A DNA stretch of 64,000 bases from positions 62,001 to 126,000 of the forward strand of contig JAVTVY010039217.1 of assembly GCA_036873755.1 (NCBI GenBank), written 5' to 3'. The position numbers and the translations under genes are program-made. The stretch is from Hanleya hanleyi (Eukaryota > Mollusca > Polyplacophora > Lepidopleurida > Hanleyidae). Below are positions 60,301-64,000 of the stretch, one piece after another. Position 1 is the stretch's first letter. Each line of letters opens with the position of its first letter. The notes under the pieces are model-generated. The model was not told the origin of the DNA and did no database searches. It saw only the letters and a list, made by a program, of their open reading frames with translations.

Positions 60301-63051
60301 TAATTTGAATTGACCTTCATAAAACAGGTCAAGGTGAATCGAATTGAAAAGGCTTCTAGTCAATCATCAGTTGCTTTTGTAGTATGAATTTGGAGAGCCA
60401 GGATGTAATCCCTCAAGAGTTATCACCAATACTCAAATTTGACCTAGATAAGGCCACACAAAGTTAATTAATTGGTTCTCAGGCCATGACTTTACAAAAA
60501 GTGGTGAGGGAGGCAGGTTTTTTTTTTTTTTTTTTTTTTCGCGTTTGGAAGATCGTCCGCGATAATATTTTCTTTTGTCGTTTATGGAAATGAAAGGAGC
60601 TGGACAGAGAAAATAAATGGCCAGGGAAGTAGGTAAATATGTATTCTATCCAAACGAGCACAAAGCGGTAGGTATTATTGTTTTTTTATGAGTGCAAATC
60701 CACCCACTATTAACCAGGTCGGGAGAAGAAAATTTTGCGATAGAAAATTTCGGTTCAACGGCTGAACCCTGCATTGTCAATATCACAAAATTAAATGTCA
60801 GCAGGGTTCAGCTTGTTGAACTAGTGTACATGTAGCAGTGCTTTTCGAAGATGTTATTTATCTCTAAAATAAATAAAAGATATCTGTATTTTCACAGGTT
60901 CCTATGTCATGCATGTTTATGAGTAACTCAGTGAGGAAATGGTCTGAATCTTTCTGAGATTCTACTGAAGGTCACATCTGATGCTGTTGTTTCTTCATTG
61001 ACAACTGACAAGAAAGACCGGACTACTGATTTCAGGAAATCTGAAACTTTCAATTTTTATTCAAACTGAACGAACAATTTTTCACCCAAACTCTGATTGA
61101 AGCATGTATCTCATGTTTTCCATACTACCCCGATATGAAACTATTCCGTCGGTCATTCTAAAATTGAAACCACCTACTTGCCTGAGTCCGATTTCCTATG
61201 ATCTAGATGTAGATCGGGCAGTATGTCTAAAGTATCTGCCATATGTTTTGACCACAGGCCCTATATTTGCCGATGTGAAAATCCTCTGAAATGTTCCAGT
61301 ATTTGATGAATTAACAGACACCACGCGCTCGAATGTTTCAGAATTAAACTCCTCTGGCACGTTCACACAGTCAAAATCTCCTCCGCCAACAAACGCCAAG
61401 TTCACAAATTCTTTGACGGTTGTTGAATCTAATACCGGGCATATTGTCCACGGACATATAGCAGTCCCCTTTCGGACGATTGTCAGCGAAACTAATGCAG
61501 GCATGACTAGATATAATCGACGTAGGGATATCCAATCGTGGAGACAAAATCGAGAACTCCCGACCGTTTCCATCATGCCATCTTTCATGCCAACATTCAA
61601 CATCCGGTAGATCACGTGGTGCGCAGAAGGAAGGAAGTTGATGAAATTATCTCCCTTTACTTGTCCATGTGCCAAACAAGTCTGTCGCATTTTTCATTTT
61701 TCCGATCTCGATCAAATTGATTTCCTTGTCGCAAGCTTTGTTCCACGGACTAAGAATTATTTTCACACATATTTTAATGATAATAGGACAGGATAAAACG
61801 TTTCTAGCGGCCGATTTTTTAGTGAGGCGGGCGGTGCTCGAGAACCATATTTTTTTTTTTACTCCGAATGGGATAAAAAAATTTGATGCGGCGGGTTTTG
61901 GAGAGACGCGGCGGGGCCTGAGAACCAAGTAATTGAATTTGTGTGGCCTAAAATAGGTCAAGTTCTGTCATATTCATTAGGCTCTGAACCATCACCATTT
62001 GCATCTGTATATGCATTTAGAAATCTGGCTATAATCCATCAATAGAGATGTATTAACAAGAAATATAGGAGGAAAGTAACTCCGTATATACTTAGAAAAG
62101 ACATCTTGTGATTCAATATTTCAACATATATTTATGCCATCATCAGGAATATTTACACAAGATGTCTTTTCTAAGTATATTCGGAGTTACTTTCCTCCTA
62201 TATTATATCAAATTACTCAGTGGAACCACAGATTAATAAGCAAGATGGGCAGACAGATGGACGTACGGACCAAGCAGACAATACCCTTCGGCCAAACTTA
62301 GCAGTGGGCTAAACATCAATAGGCTTGGACATTTTTGCCATCACAATCCAGAGTCTGAACTCTACATATATGATAAACAACCATGGTATGGTCCCCGCCT
62401 ACTTACCAGAATGTACGCCCACCTCCATAGTGATGGAGTTGATTCGACGGAGCTCTGAAAATGAGGTCAATGTCCCATACATCTGCTTGGCCCACTCTAT
62501 CAACTCGTCGCTGTTGTCAGGCAGATATTCGTGGATCACGCTCTGCCGCAGGCTGAAGTTGTGAAAAAGAATGGTCGACGACTTGGATATCTGAAAGAAG
62601 TGAGATAAATAAATTAACAAGAGCCAAAATTGTCTACAATATATGCTGCAAATTTGACATCCAACGTTCAGCTTCCACTTCGTCGTAGTTCAGGAAGAGG
62701 GTGTGGAGAGACTTGTCCTTCAGTTCAGTACGTCGGAACCCCTGCCGGGAAGTCAACCATTACAACATGTACATTGTGCCCATAAAACGTATATATACTT
62801 GCTATTATTTTGCTTTAAGGTTTCCAAAGCTAAATATGCTAACGATTAGCCTGAAATGTCTATCAACATGTATCGTATTATTCACGTCACCATTCATTAC
62901 AGAAATTTCATGATTTCATAATCTTTATTTAATTATCTTACCACAAATAAATGTCTCATCGGGGAAGCATCTCGTATCTTGACAGTCTCAACTCTCCAAG
63001 TGGTTGGACCATGGGATTTCAAAATGATCACCAGGGGCTCTTTGTATTTAC
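39239..63051 (-). CDS. TGFBR3: Betaglycan-like TGF-beta type III co-receptor, 5' partial, 14 exons
   Basis: Membrane-anchored ZP-domain proteoglycan that in vertebrates binds TGF-beta2, inhibin and related ligands outside the cell and presents them to the signalling receptors. Coding exons on the minus strand, in transcript order: 62942-63051, 62407-62590, 59841-59967, 59177-59357, 58014-58191, 56884-57053, 55994-56143, 54358-54570, 49380-49524, 47783-47873, 47081-47267, 46120-46276, 42399-42602, 39239-39333. All acceptors are AG; donors are GT except one GC. All phases join, and 2192 nt gives 729 codons plus a stop. Seen by alignment to remembered vertebrate betaglycan: two orphan-domain halves, ZP-N and ZP-C with matching cysteines, Ser-Gly sites in an acidic linker, the helix motif GIAFAAFVIG, and a TPCST tail. 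Human betaglycan is about 850 residues, so roughly 110 N-terminal residues, including the signal peptide, lie beyond the right edge. Endoglin is the only close alternative, but the orphan-domain pair and acidic GAG linker favour betaglycan. Confidence 0.93.
39345..40205. mobile_element. Element with AGGCCAAAATTAAAAAGTT TIRs in the last betaglycan intron
   Basis: The left end (39345) and right end (AACTTTTTAACTTTGGCCT, ending 40205) are inverted repeats extending through TTGTTTGGGGTA/TACCCCAAACAA. The left edge is about 11 bp from the exon 14 boundary. Another element (39538-40013) sits inside it. Confidence 0.8.
39538..40013. mobile_element. CAGGCCT...AGGCCTG element, small copy, TSD TATATT
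   Basis: CAGGCCTGCAAGTGG at the left, CACTTGAAGGCCTG at the right, TATATT on both flanks, and TATAGGA repeats next to both ends. Same family as 28488-29981. Confidence 0.85.
40361..40693. mobile_element. CAGGGGTTGAAAT...ATTTCGACCCATG MITE, TSD AGTGAA
   Basis: Imperfect TIRs flanked by AGTGAA on both sides (40355-40360 and 40694-40699). Interior words ACTTGTC/GACAAGT are arranged as in the 35.8-kb element. Confidence 0.8.
41050..41665 (+). repeat. 21-bp minisatellite inside betaglycan intron 13
   Basis: About 29 units of CTTATGTCACCATTACTATTC. Because 21 is a multiple of 3, each frame reads as a heptapeptide repeat (MSPLLFL on plus, RNSNGDI on minus). Its position between exons 13 and 14 makes translation very unlikely. 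Confidence 0.95.
42394..42399 (-). other. GC splice donor overlapped by a GT donor
   Basis: The exon 13 boundary reads ACAG|GCAAGTAAAA. Using GC (intron starts at 42398) gives the conserved tail frame; using GT four bases later shifts the frame, and exon 14 then stays open to TAA at 39246-39248. GC donors generally occur in exactly this strong CAG|GCAAGT context. Confidence 0.75.
42399..42602 (-). CDS. TGFBR3: Betaglycan exon 13: stalk and transmembrane helix
   Basis: Phase 1 in after TTATAG. A polar stalk is followed by GLDSGTVIGIAFAAFVIGV and LTAALWYIHTHTG, almost residue for residue the vertebrate betaglycan helix. The best donor is CAG|GCAAGT, a consensus GC-AG site, which gives phase 1 and a tail with TPCST. 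A GT four bases further (CAA|GTAAAA) is a possible competitor. Confidence 0.95.
43174..44323 (+). mobile_element. GGTGGCCCTCCG...CGGAGTGCACC element, copy 1, interrupted
   Basis: Related to 45093-45745 over its whole length at high identity. It is interrupted at 43274-43768 by another element. The right end abuts TTAA. Confidence 0.85.
43274..43768 (+). mobile_element. TTAA-flanked AGAGGTA...TACCTCT element
   Basis: Starts AGAGGTAAAAGCG and ends CGCTACTACCTCT, with TTAA at 43270-43273 and 43769-43772. The uninterrupted copy of the host repeat has a single TTAA at 45189-45192. TTAA duplication suggests the piggyBac or Kolobok superfamilies. No transposase. Confidence 0.88.
45093..45745 (+). 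mobile_element. GGTGGCCCTCCG...CGGAGTGCACC element, copy 2, uninterrupted
   Basis: Nearly identical to copy 1, left edge at TTAA (45089-45092). Provides the empty site for the insertion in copy 1. Confidence 0.85.
46120..46276 (-). CDS. TGFBR3: Betaglycan exon 12: end of ZP-C and membrane-proximal stalk
   Basis: Acceptor TTTGTAG, phase 0 in, phase 1 out at GTGAGTGT. CLEPQQYC supplies the last two conserved ZP-C cysteines (vertebrate KCVPPDEAC). The rest, including HYHMVVIGPFVV, is less conserved. HSARRP is basic but is not a full furin consensus. Confidence 0.88.
46430..46889 (-). mobile_element. Second copy of the AGAGGTA...TACCTCT element, inverted and older
   Basis: Reverse complement of 43274-43768 with more mismatches; TACCTCT ends at 46889 beside ATAA. 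The left terminus is degraded. Confidence 0.8.
47081..47267 (-). CDS. TGFBR3: Betaglycan exon 11: ZP-C core
   Basis: Acceptor GTCACAG, phase 2 in, phase 0 out at GTAACCAT. Starts with the conserved cysteine, then IERFSFLFPSRVSGTQSYL and HCQVSPCRQG, aligning with vertebrate KKRFSFVFKPVFNTSLLFL and QCELTLCTK. A 60-codon ORF in another frame over the same bases is a shadow. Confidence 0.93.
47783..47873 (-). CDS. TGFBR3: Betaglycan exon 10: ZP-C, short exon
   Basis: 91 nt, found by eye from the phase requirement between exons 9 and 11. Acceptor ACTTGTAG, phase 1 in, phase 2 out at GTAAGAAA. Reads AGLQLQIQNCWLSATSG and HQYHIIKEG, matching vertebrate ELGFAIQTCFISPYS and MSHYTIIENI; the cysteine is the conserved ZP-C one. 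Confidence 0.88.
47963..49087. mobile_element. CAGGCCTGTGCTGT...ACAGCACAGACCTG element, TSD GGCTT
   Basis: Inverted ends with GGCTT on each side. Subterminal GGTAACCT repeats lie inside both ends. Internal frames, such as 48470-48940 plus, show no recognisable domain. It lies in the intron between betaglycan exons 9 and 10. Confidence 0.75.
49380..49524 (-). CDS. TGFBR3: Betaglycan exon 9: ZP-C strands
   Basis: Acceptor TTTTCACAG, phase 0 in, phase 1 out at GTAAATTC. Includes HTFENPLFRT, FPVYVSSQQSIYVQASI, corresponding to vertebrate FNMELYNTDLF and FSVPENGHVYVEVSV. The 4.8-kb intron before it carries several transposon fragments. Confidence 0.9.
49595..49915 (+). repeat. Dispersed repeat, copy B
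   Basis: Second copy of the family at 1735-2345, including GAGGTGACGCTATGAAAA, ATAATAAGCCAAT and GGCTAACAGATGTAGTTT. Confidence 0.55.
50299..51166. mobile_element. AGGGCTGTTCCAGA TIR element
   Basis: AGGGCTGTTCCAGATAAACA on the left and its reverse complement on the right (TCTGGAACAGCCCT), extending to the C/G-runs. Flanks TCTATGTA and AATATGTA suggest a worn 8-bp duplication, as in hAT elements. The interior has repeated GTGGGTGG words at both ends. Confidence 0.8.
51970..52372 (+). mobile_element. Helitron-like 3' portion, element 3
   Basis: Two units about 159 bp apart (AAGGGGCATAACTCTGCAAA at 51992 and 52151), a third partial match near 51780, then (GGAC)n, the stem-loop CCCCTAGGCCAAAGTTGGCC, and GAGGGGTAAAAA. 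The monomer is related to the 156-bp array of element 1. Confidence 0.7.
53200..53430 (+). repeat. Two-copy repeat and Helitron-like remnant
   Basis: TTATTGCAGTCACAAGCTTA...CATATTGGATTA recurs about 145 bp later, ending in CCCTCCGGTATCCGGTGGGGG. Confidence 0.5.
53632..53676. repeat. Hairpin GTTCCTGTTGCTT...AAGCAACAGGAAC
   Basis: Thirteen perfect base pairs around a 19-base loop, in intronic sequence. A related worn pair (GCTTCAAAG/CTTTGAAGC) lies at about 53805-53835. Confidence 0.75.
53862..53912 (-). mobile_element. Core-type SINE, copy 3 (inverted fragment)
   Basis: Reverse complement reads GAGTAGAATTTAACGTCGCTTTGAACAATATTTCAGC-type head of the family at 16520 and 26150. Confidence 0.5.
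54358..54570 (-). CDS. TGFBR3: Betaglycan exon 8: ZP linker with glycosaminoglycan attachment sites
   Basis: 71 codons, phase 0 both ends, donor GTAAGTGT. After LVIKAVTWSE comes DRGSGGGSNEDDEYSGSGSE and an Asp-rich run, then LEIGIDCGKG opening ZP-C. Acidic residues around Ser-Gly pairs are the classical chondroitin/heparan sulphate attachment signature. Vertebrate betaglycan has its two GAG serines in this same ZP-N/ZP-C linker, which implies that the protein is a proteoglycan here too. Confidence 0.92.
55150..55270 (-). mobile_element. tRNA-derived SINE or tRNA-like pseudogene
   Basis: On the minus strand, TGGCCGAGTGG (A box, 55249-55259) and GGATTCGAGTC (B box, 55185-55195) lie at the spacing of a long-variable-arm tRNA (Leu/Ser type). 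Acceptor and anticodon stems do not pair convincingly, so this is not called a functional tRNA gene. Confidence 0.6.
55994..56143 (-). CDS. TGFBR3: Betaglycan exon 7: ZP-N body
   Basis: Exactly 50 codons, phase 0 to phase 0, donor GTATGTAT. It reads LSLRNSACRAQSNGTHYIL then TRCNTQ and GEMVYSNA, aligning with vertebrate VTLLDPTCKAKMNGTHFVL, NGCGTR and GVVYYNS. NGT is a conserved sequon. The longest ORF across this exon is in another frame and is a shadow. Confidence 0.95.
56615..56770 (+). repeat. Dispersed repeat (CCATTTGATCACCCTCTAAA family)
   Basis: Matches 32305-32400 and 49195-49270 in order and, inverted, 63520-63690. Includes the AAGAAAGAATGGATTATAAT block. Confidence 0.65.
56884..57053 (-). 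CDS. TGFBR3: Betaglycan exon 6: linker and first ZP-N strands
   Basis: Phase 1 in after TCCATAG, phase 0 out at GTAAGGCG. A Pro-rich linker (ITPFLPRPPDSDVSPF) is followed by MRTLCHTAGLDIYLPKIV, matching the opening of vertebrate ZP-N (SVKCDNEKMIVAVEKD) with its first cysteine. Vertebrates have a longer Pro-rich linker at this place. Confidence 0.92.
57060..58013. other. Betaglycan intron 5, nothing further recognised
   Basis: Contains an (ATT)n run at about 57530-57545. No additional exon is needed because exon 5 (phase 1 out) joins exon 6 (phase 1 in). Confidence 0.6.
58014..58191 (-). CDS. TGFBR3: Betaglycan exon 5: end of second orphan domain
   Basis: Phase 0 in, phase 1 out, donor GTATGTCC. 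GQDLVSWVEHRYGSILSYSS matches vertebrate GNLVKWALDNGYSPITSYTM. The acceptor (TATTTCCAG) and the first 20 or so bases of the exon are repeated upstream in a 52-bp tandem array. Only the acceptor nearest the exon keeps the frame, because 52 is not a multiple of 3 and reading from the next copy meets TAA. Confidence 0.92.
58172..58524 (-). repeat. 52-bp tandem repeat containing a copied 3' splice site
   Basis: Seven units of 52 bp, the last one partial. Each carries, on the minus strand, TGATATTTCCAG followed by the first bases of betaglycan exon 5 (GGTAACAGTATC or a variant). The three units furthest from the exon share GATAACAG. The array abuts and includes the real exon edge at 58191. Confidence 0.9.
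59177..59357 (-). CDS. TGFBR3: Betaglycan exon 4: second orphan domain core
   Basis: Phase 2 in, phase 0 out, donor GTAAGTGG. Contains SVHIIEV, VIVDILPE, LVLILKSPDDLSWRVKS and KVRGDIEIV, which match vertebrate VHIIEL, DITIDIRP, LILILKCKKSVNWVIKS and VKGSLKII in order. The exon 1 and exon 4 strands resemble each other (VLILKS...WRV), as expected for the internal duplication of orphan domains. Confidence 0.94.
59841..59967 (-). CDS. TGFBR3: Betaglycan exon 3: inter-orphan-domain segment with two cysteines
   Basis: Found by eye, too short to stand out as an ORF. It follows a strong polypyrimidine acceptor (nine T then CACAG), enters in phase 1 and leaves in phase 2 at GTAAATG; both phases fit the neighbouring exons. 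It encodes SVCEVQAR and ITGCASP, whose two cysteines correspond to the PPKC and EGC cysteines of vertebrate betaglycan, and the next exon then reads VHIIEV as in vertebrates. Confidence 0.88.
60450..61951. mobile_element. AAGGCCACACAAA TIR element carrying a captured-looking ORF
   Basis: TAAGGCCACACAAAGTTAAT with TTGGTTCTCAGGCC at the left (60450-60485) is matched inverted by GGCCTGAGAACCAAG and ATTTGTGTGGCCTA at the right (61917-61950). A 22-base T run lies near the left end. It lies in the intron between betaglycan exons 2 and 3. Confidence 0.7.
61196..61588 (-). CDS. Signal-peptide-like ORF inside the 60.45-61.95 kb element
   Basis: 131 codons from the ATG at 61588 (the frame is open to 61690). 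A basic start and the hydrophobic run LYLVMPALVSLTIV with KGTA before ICPWTIC look like a secretory signal. Then come CPVLDSTTVKEFVNLAFVGG, DFDCVNVP and FERVVSVNSS. The spacing of cysteines and the VVSVN strand loosely recall the start of a betaglycan orphan domain. It is transcriptionally downstream of exons that should follow it, lies inside a TIR element, and shows no strong donor before its TAG. It may be a captured 5' exon or a chance ORF. Confidence 0.3.
   Translation of the reverse strand: MKDGMMETVGSSRFCLHDWISLRRLYLVMPALVSLTIVRKGTAICPWTICPVLDSTTVKEFVNLAFVGGGDFDCVNVPEEFNSETFERVVSVNSSNTGTFQRIFTSANIGPVVKTYGRYFRHTARSTSRS
62062..62204. repeat. Near-perfect 49-bp-arm hairpin
   Basis: 62062-62110 and 62156-62204 are reverse complements with one mismatch (GTATATA versus GAATATA), loop 45 bases. 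The arm begins AATATAGGAGGAAAGTAACT. Such high identity implies recent origin or gene-conversion-like maintenance. Confidence 0.92.
62225..62320 (+). mobile_element. Worn Helitron-like 3' end
   Basis: GACAGATGGACGTACGGACC then CAATACCCTTCGGCCAAAC and GGGCTAAA, parallel to the ends at 22.3 and 52.3 kb. Confidence 0.5.
62407..62590 (-). CDS. TGFBR3: Betaglycan exon 2: end of first orphan domain
   Basis: Acceptor TTTCAG, phase 0 in, phase 1 out, donor GTAAGTAG. The segment DELIEWAKQMYGTLTSFSEL matches the vertebrate NEHLLNWARKEYGAVTSFTEL block, one of the best-conserved parts of the orphan region. NFSL earlier in the exon also matches and is a possible N-glycosylation sequon. Confidence 0.93.
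62641..62757 (-). pseudogene. Coding-like fragment of unknown origin
   Basis: A minus-strand frame of 39 residues ending in TAG: GFRRTELKDKSLHTLFLNYD and EAERWMSNLQHIL. The amphipathic ERWMSNLQ end recalls the last helix of a PH domain, but I cannot name a parent. It is not needed for the betaglycan reading frame. It may be an exon relic or retrocopy piece. Confidence 0.25.
62942..63051 (-). CDS. TGFBR3: Betaglycan exon 1 of window: orphan domain strand LVIILKS...TWRVET
   Basis: Enters in phase 1 (two bases complete a codon begun upstream) after a CTTCAG acceptor and ends in phase 0 at GTAAGAT. The 36 whole codons include KEPLVIILKSHG and TTWRVETVKIRD, corresponding to the vertebrate segment with VFLLNSPHPLVWHLK. 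The preceding coding exon is outside the window. Confidence 0.85.
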
Positions 63052-63100
63052 CTGAAGAAAGTAGACACATGCTTATTTGATCAATGAAAGATACATTTAA

Positions 63101-63356
63101 CAGGGTTCATATATACTCAAAATTGCACAAGTTTTCCAGGACTTTCCAGCTCGAAAATTCTAATTTTCCAGGAGTCTTCATAAAGATGAGCAAATTAACT
63201 AAGTTCAGGAACAAATTTTGTCACAGTAACGCATATCTTCAGATCACTAGTTCTCCCAGAAGACAAAATAGTTCTTCCAGGAGTTTAACTTTATTTTTGA
63301 GCATTTTACAGGACTTTCAAGTTTAGCAATTAATTCCAGGAGGTTTTTGGACCCTG
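63101..63356. mobile_element. CAGGGTTC...GGACCCTG MITE, TSD ATTTAA
   Basis: Inverted ends flanked by ATTTAA on both sides (63095-63100 and 63357-63362). Interior has repeated TTCCAGGA words. It sits 44 bp upstream of betaglycan exon 1 of the window. Confidence 0.85.
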
Positions 63357-63519
63357 ATTTAAGGTCCTATTGAAAAATATATTCATAAAGATGCAACCGG
63401 CCCCTTAACTGTTTAGTTTCTAAAGATGAGATTAGCAGTCTGAATTATTACTGGTCTAATATGTGATATAATGTAGGTAAATTCTCTAATAATTCAATTG
63501 CAGGAAATGAGATCAATAC

Positions 63520-63690
63520 AATCAGGGGGTGGTCAAATTTATTAAAACAAAAAGTTGACAAAATGGTCTAAAATCATGCAGAAAAATTCCTTATTTCTTT
63601 GTTACTTTAATAATGGTTTTAGTAGGGATCAAATTTATCAGAGCTGATTGAATTTTGTCCTCATAAATTGGGGGGGGGGGAGATAATTTT
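63520..63690 (-). repeat. Dispersed repeat, inverted copy
   Basis: Reverse complement of the 32.2-32.4 kb sequence, including GGGGACAAAATTCAAT-like and AAAGAAATAAGGA blocks, with a G run at about 63670. The remainder to 64000 is intron with no exon seen. Confidence 0.65.
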
Positions 63691-64000
63691 AATATGACGA
63701 ACAAATTAATAGAGGATAGGTGAAAATGATCATGCAAACTTTCATTACGAGTTTTAAATATAAATTTACCAAGGTGACTGGGCTAACAATGACCATTAAC
63801 TAAATGGAAACCATGTCATTTTATGGTGTTGGTCTTTCTTCATCCAGTTTCTGAGTCGTTTTGATCATTTTCAACCATGAATCTTTTCTCATTTGGGATG
63901 ACATCACAAAATAAATTGTGTTATTAGTTACTTCTTTATTTGTAGTAAAATGATAAATGTAGTTTATCAATGTAGATAACTTTGATCTAGAACTAAATAA

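Overview
The window is AT-rich animal genomic DNA, not bacterial. It holds one clearly recognisable host gene with a GT/GC-AG exon-intron structure, in a dense background of LINE debris, Helitron-like tandem-repeat elements, foldback/MITE elements and minisatellites. The repeat types (arrays of about 157 bp ending in GGACGGACGG runs and a short 3' hairpin, a decayed multi-copy PIN/FEN-like gene, a core-type SINE) suggest a marine lophotrochozoan, most likely a mollusc. That placement is inference.

Host gene. From the right edge to about 39.2 kb, on the minus strand, lies a betaglycan (TGF-beta type III co-receptor, TGFBR3) orthologue. I assembled 14 coding exons by hand. Every junction is phase-compatible, and the total of 2192 nt reads as 729 codons plus a stop. 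The order is: orphan-domain halves (exons 1-5), linker and ZP-N (6-7), an acidic linker with Ser-Gly glycosaminoglycan sites (8), ZP-C (8-12), transmembrane helix (13), and a short tail with the conserved TPCST motif (14). Two of these exons (59841-59967 and 47783-47873) are too short to show as long ORFs and were found from splice sites plus homology. The signal-peptide exon(s) lie beyond the right edge, unless an out-of-order signal-peptide-like ORF at 61.2-61.7 kb is relevant; that ORF sits inside a terminal-inverted-repeat element.

Repeat landscape, left to right. 0-0.5 kb: LINE 3' end. 2.67-3.96 kb: extremely CpG-rich foldback array. 5.8-16.2 kb: one LINE copy split by a 3.2-kb block of MITEs and by a 4.4-kb near-palindrome that duplicates a decayed gene in inverted orientation. 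17.5-18.7 kb: interlocked foldbacks. 19.5-22.4 and 22.8-26.1 kb: two Helitron-like elements with long tandem arrays. 27.5-30.4 kb: nested inverted-repeat elements. 31.5-32.0 kb: 23-bp minisatellite. 33.0-33.6 kb: two abutting MITEs. 35.8-36.7 kb: hAT-like element with a zinc-finger ORF. Inside betaglycan introns: a 21-bp minisatellite, a TTAA element whose empty site is also in the window, several CAGG...CCTG elements with 5-6 bp target duplications, another Helitron-like 3' end, and a 52-bp tandem array that has copied a splice acceptor.

Most long ORFs outside betaglycan are translations of tandem repeats or transposon remains and are not called as genes. No CRISPR, rRNA or intact tRNA gene was seen.
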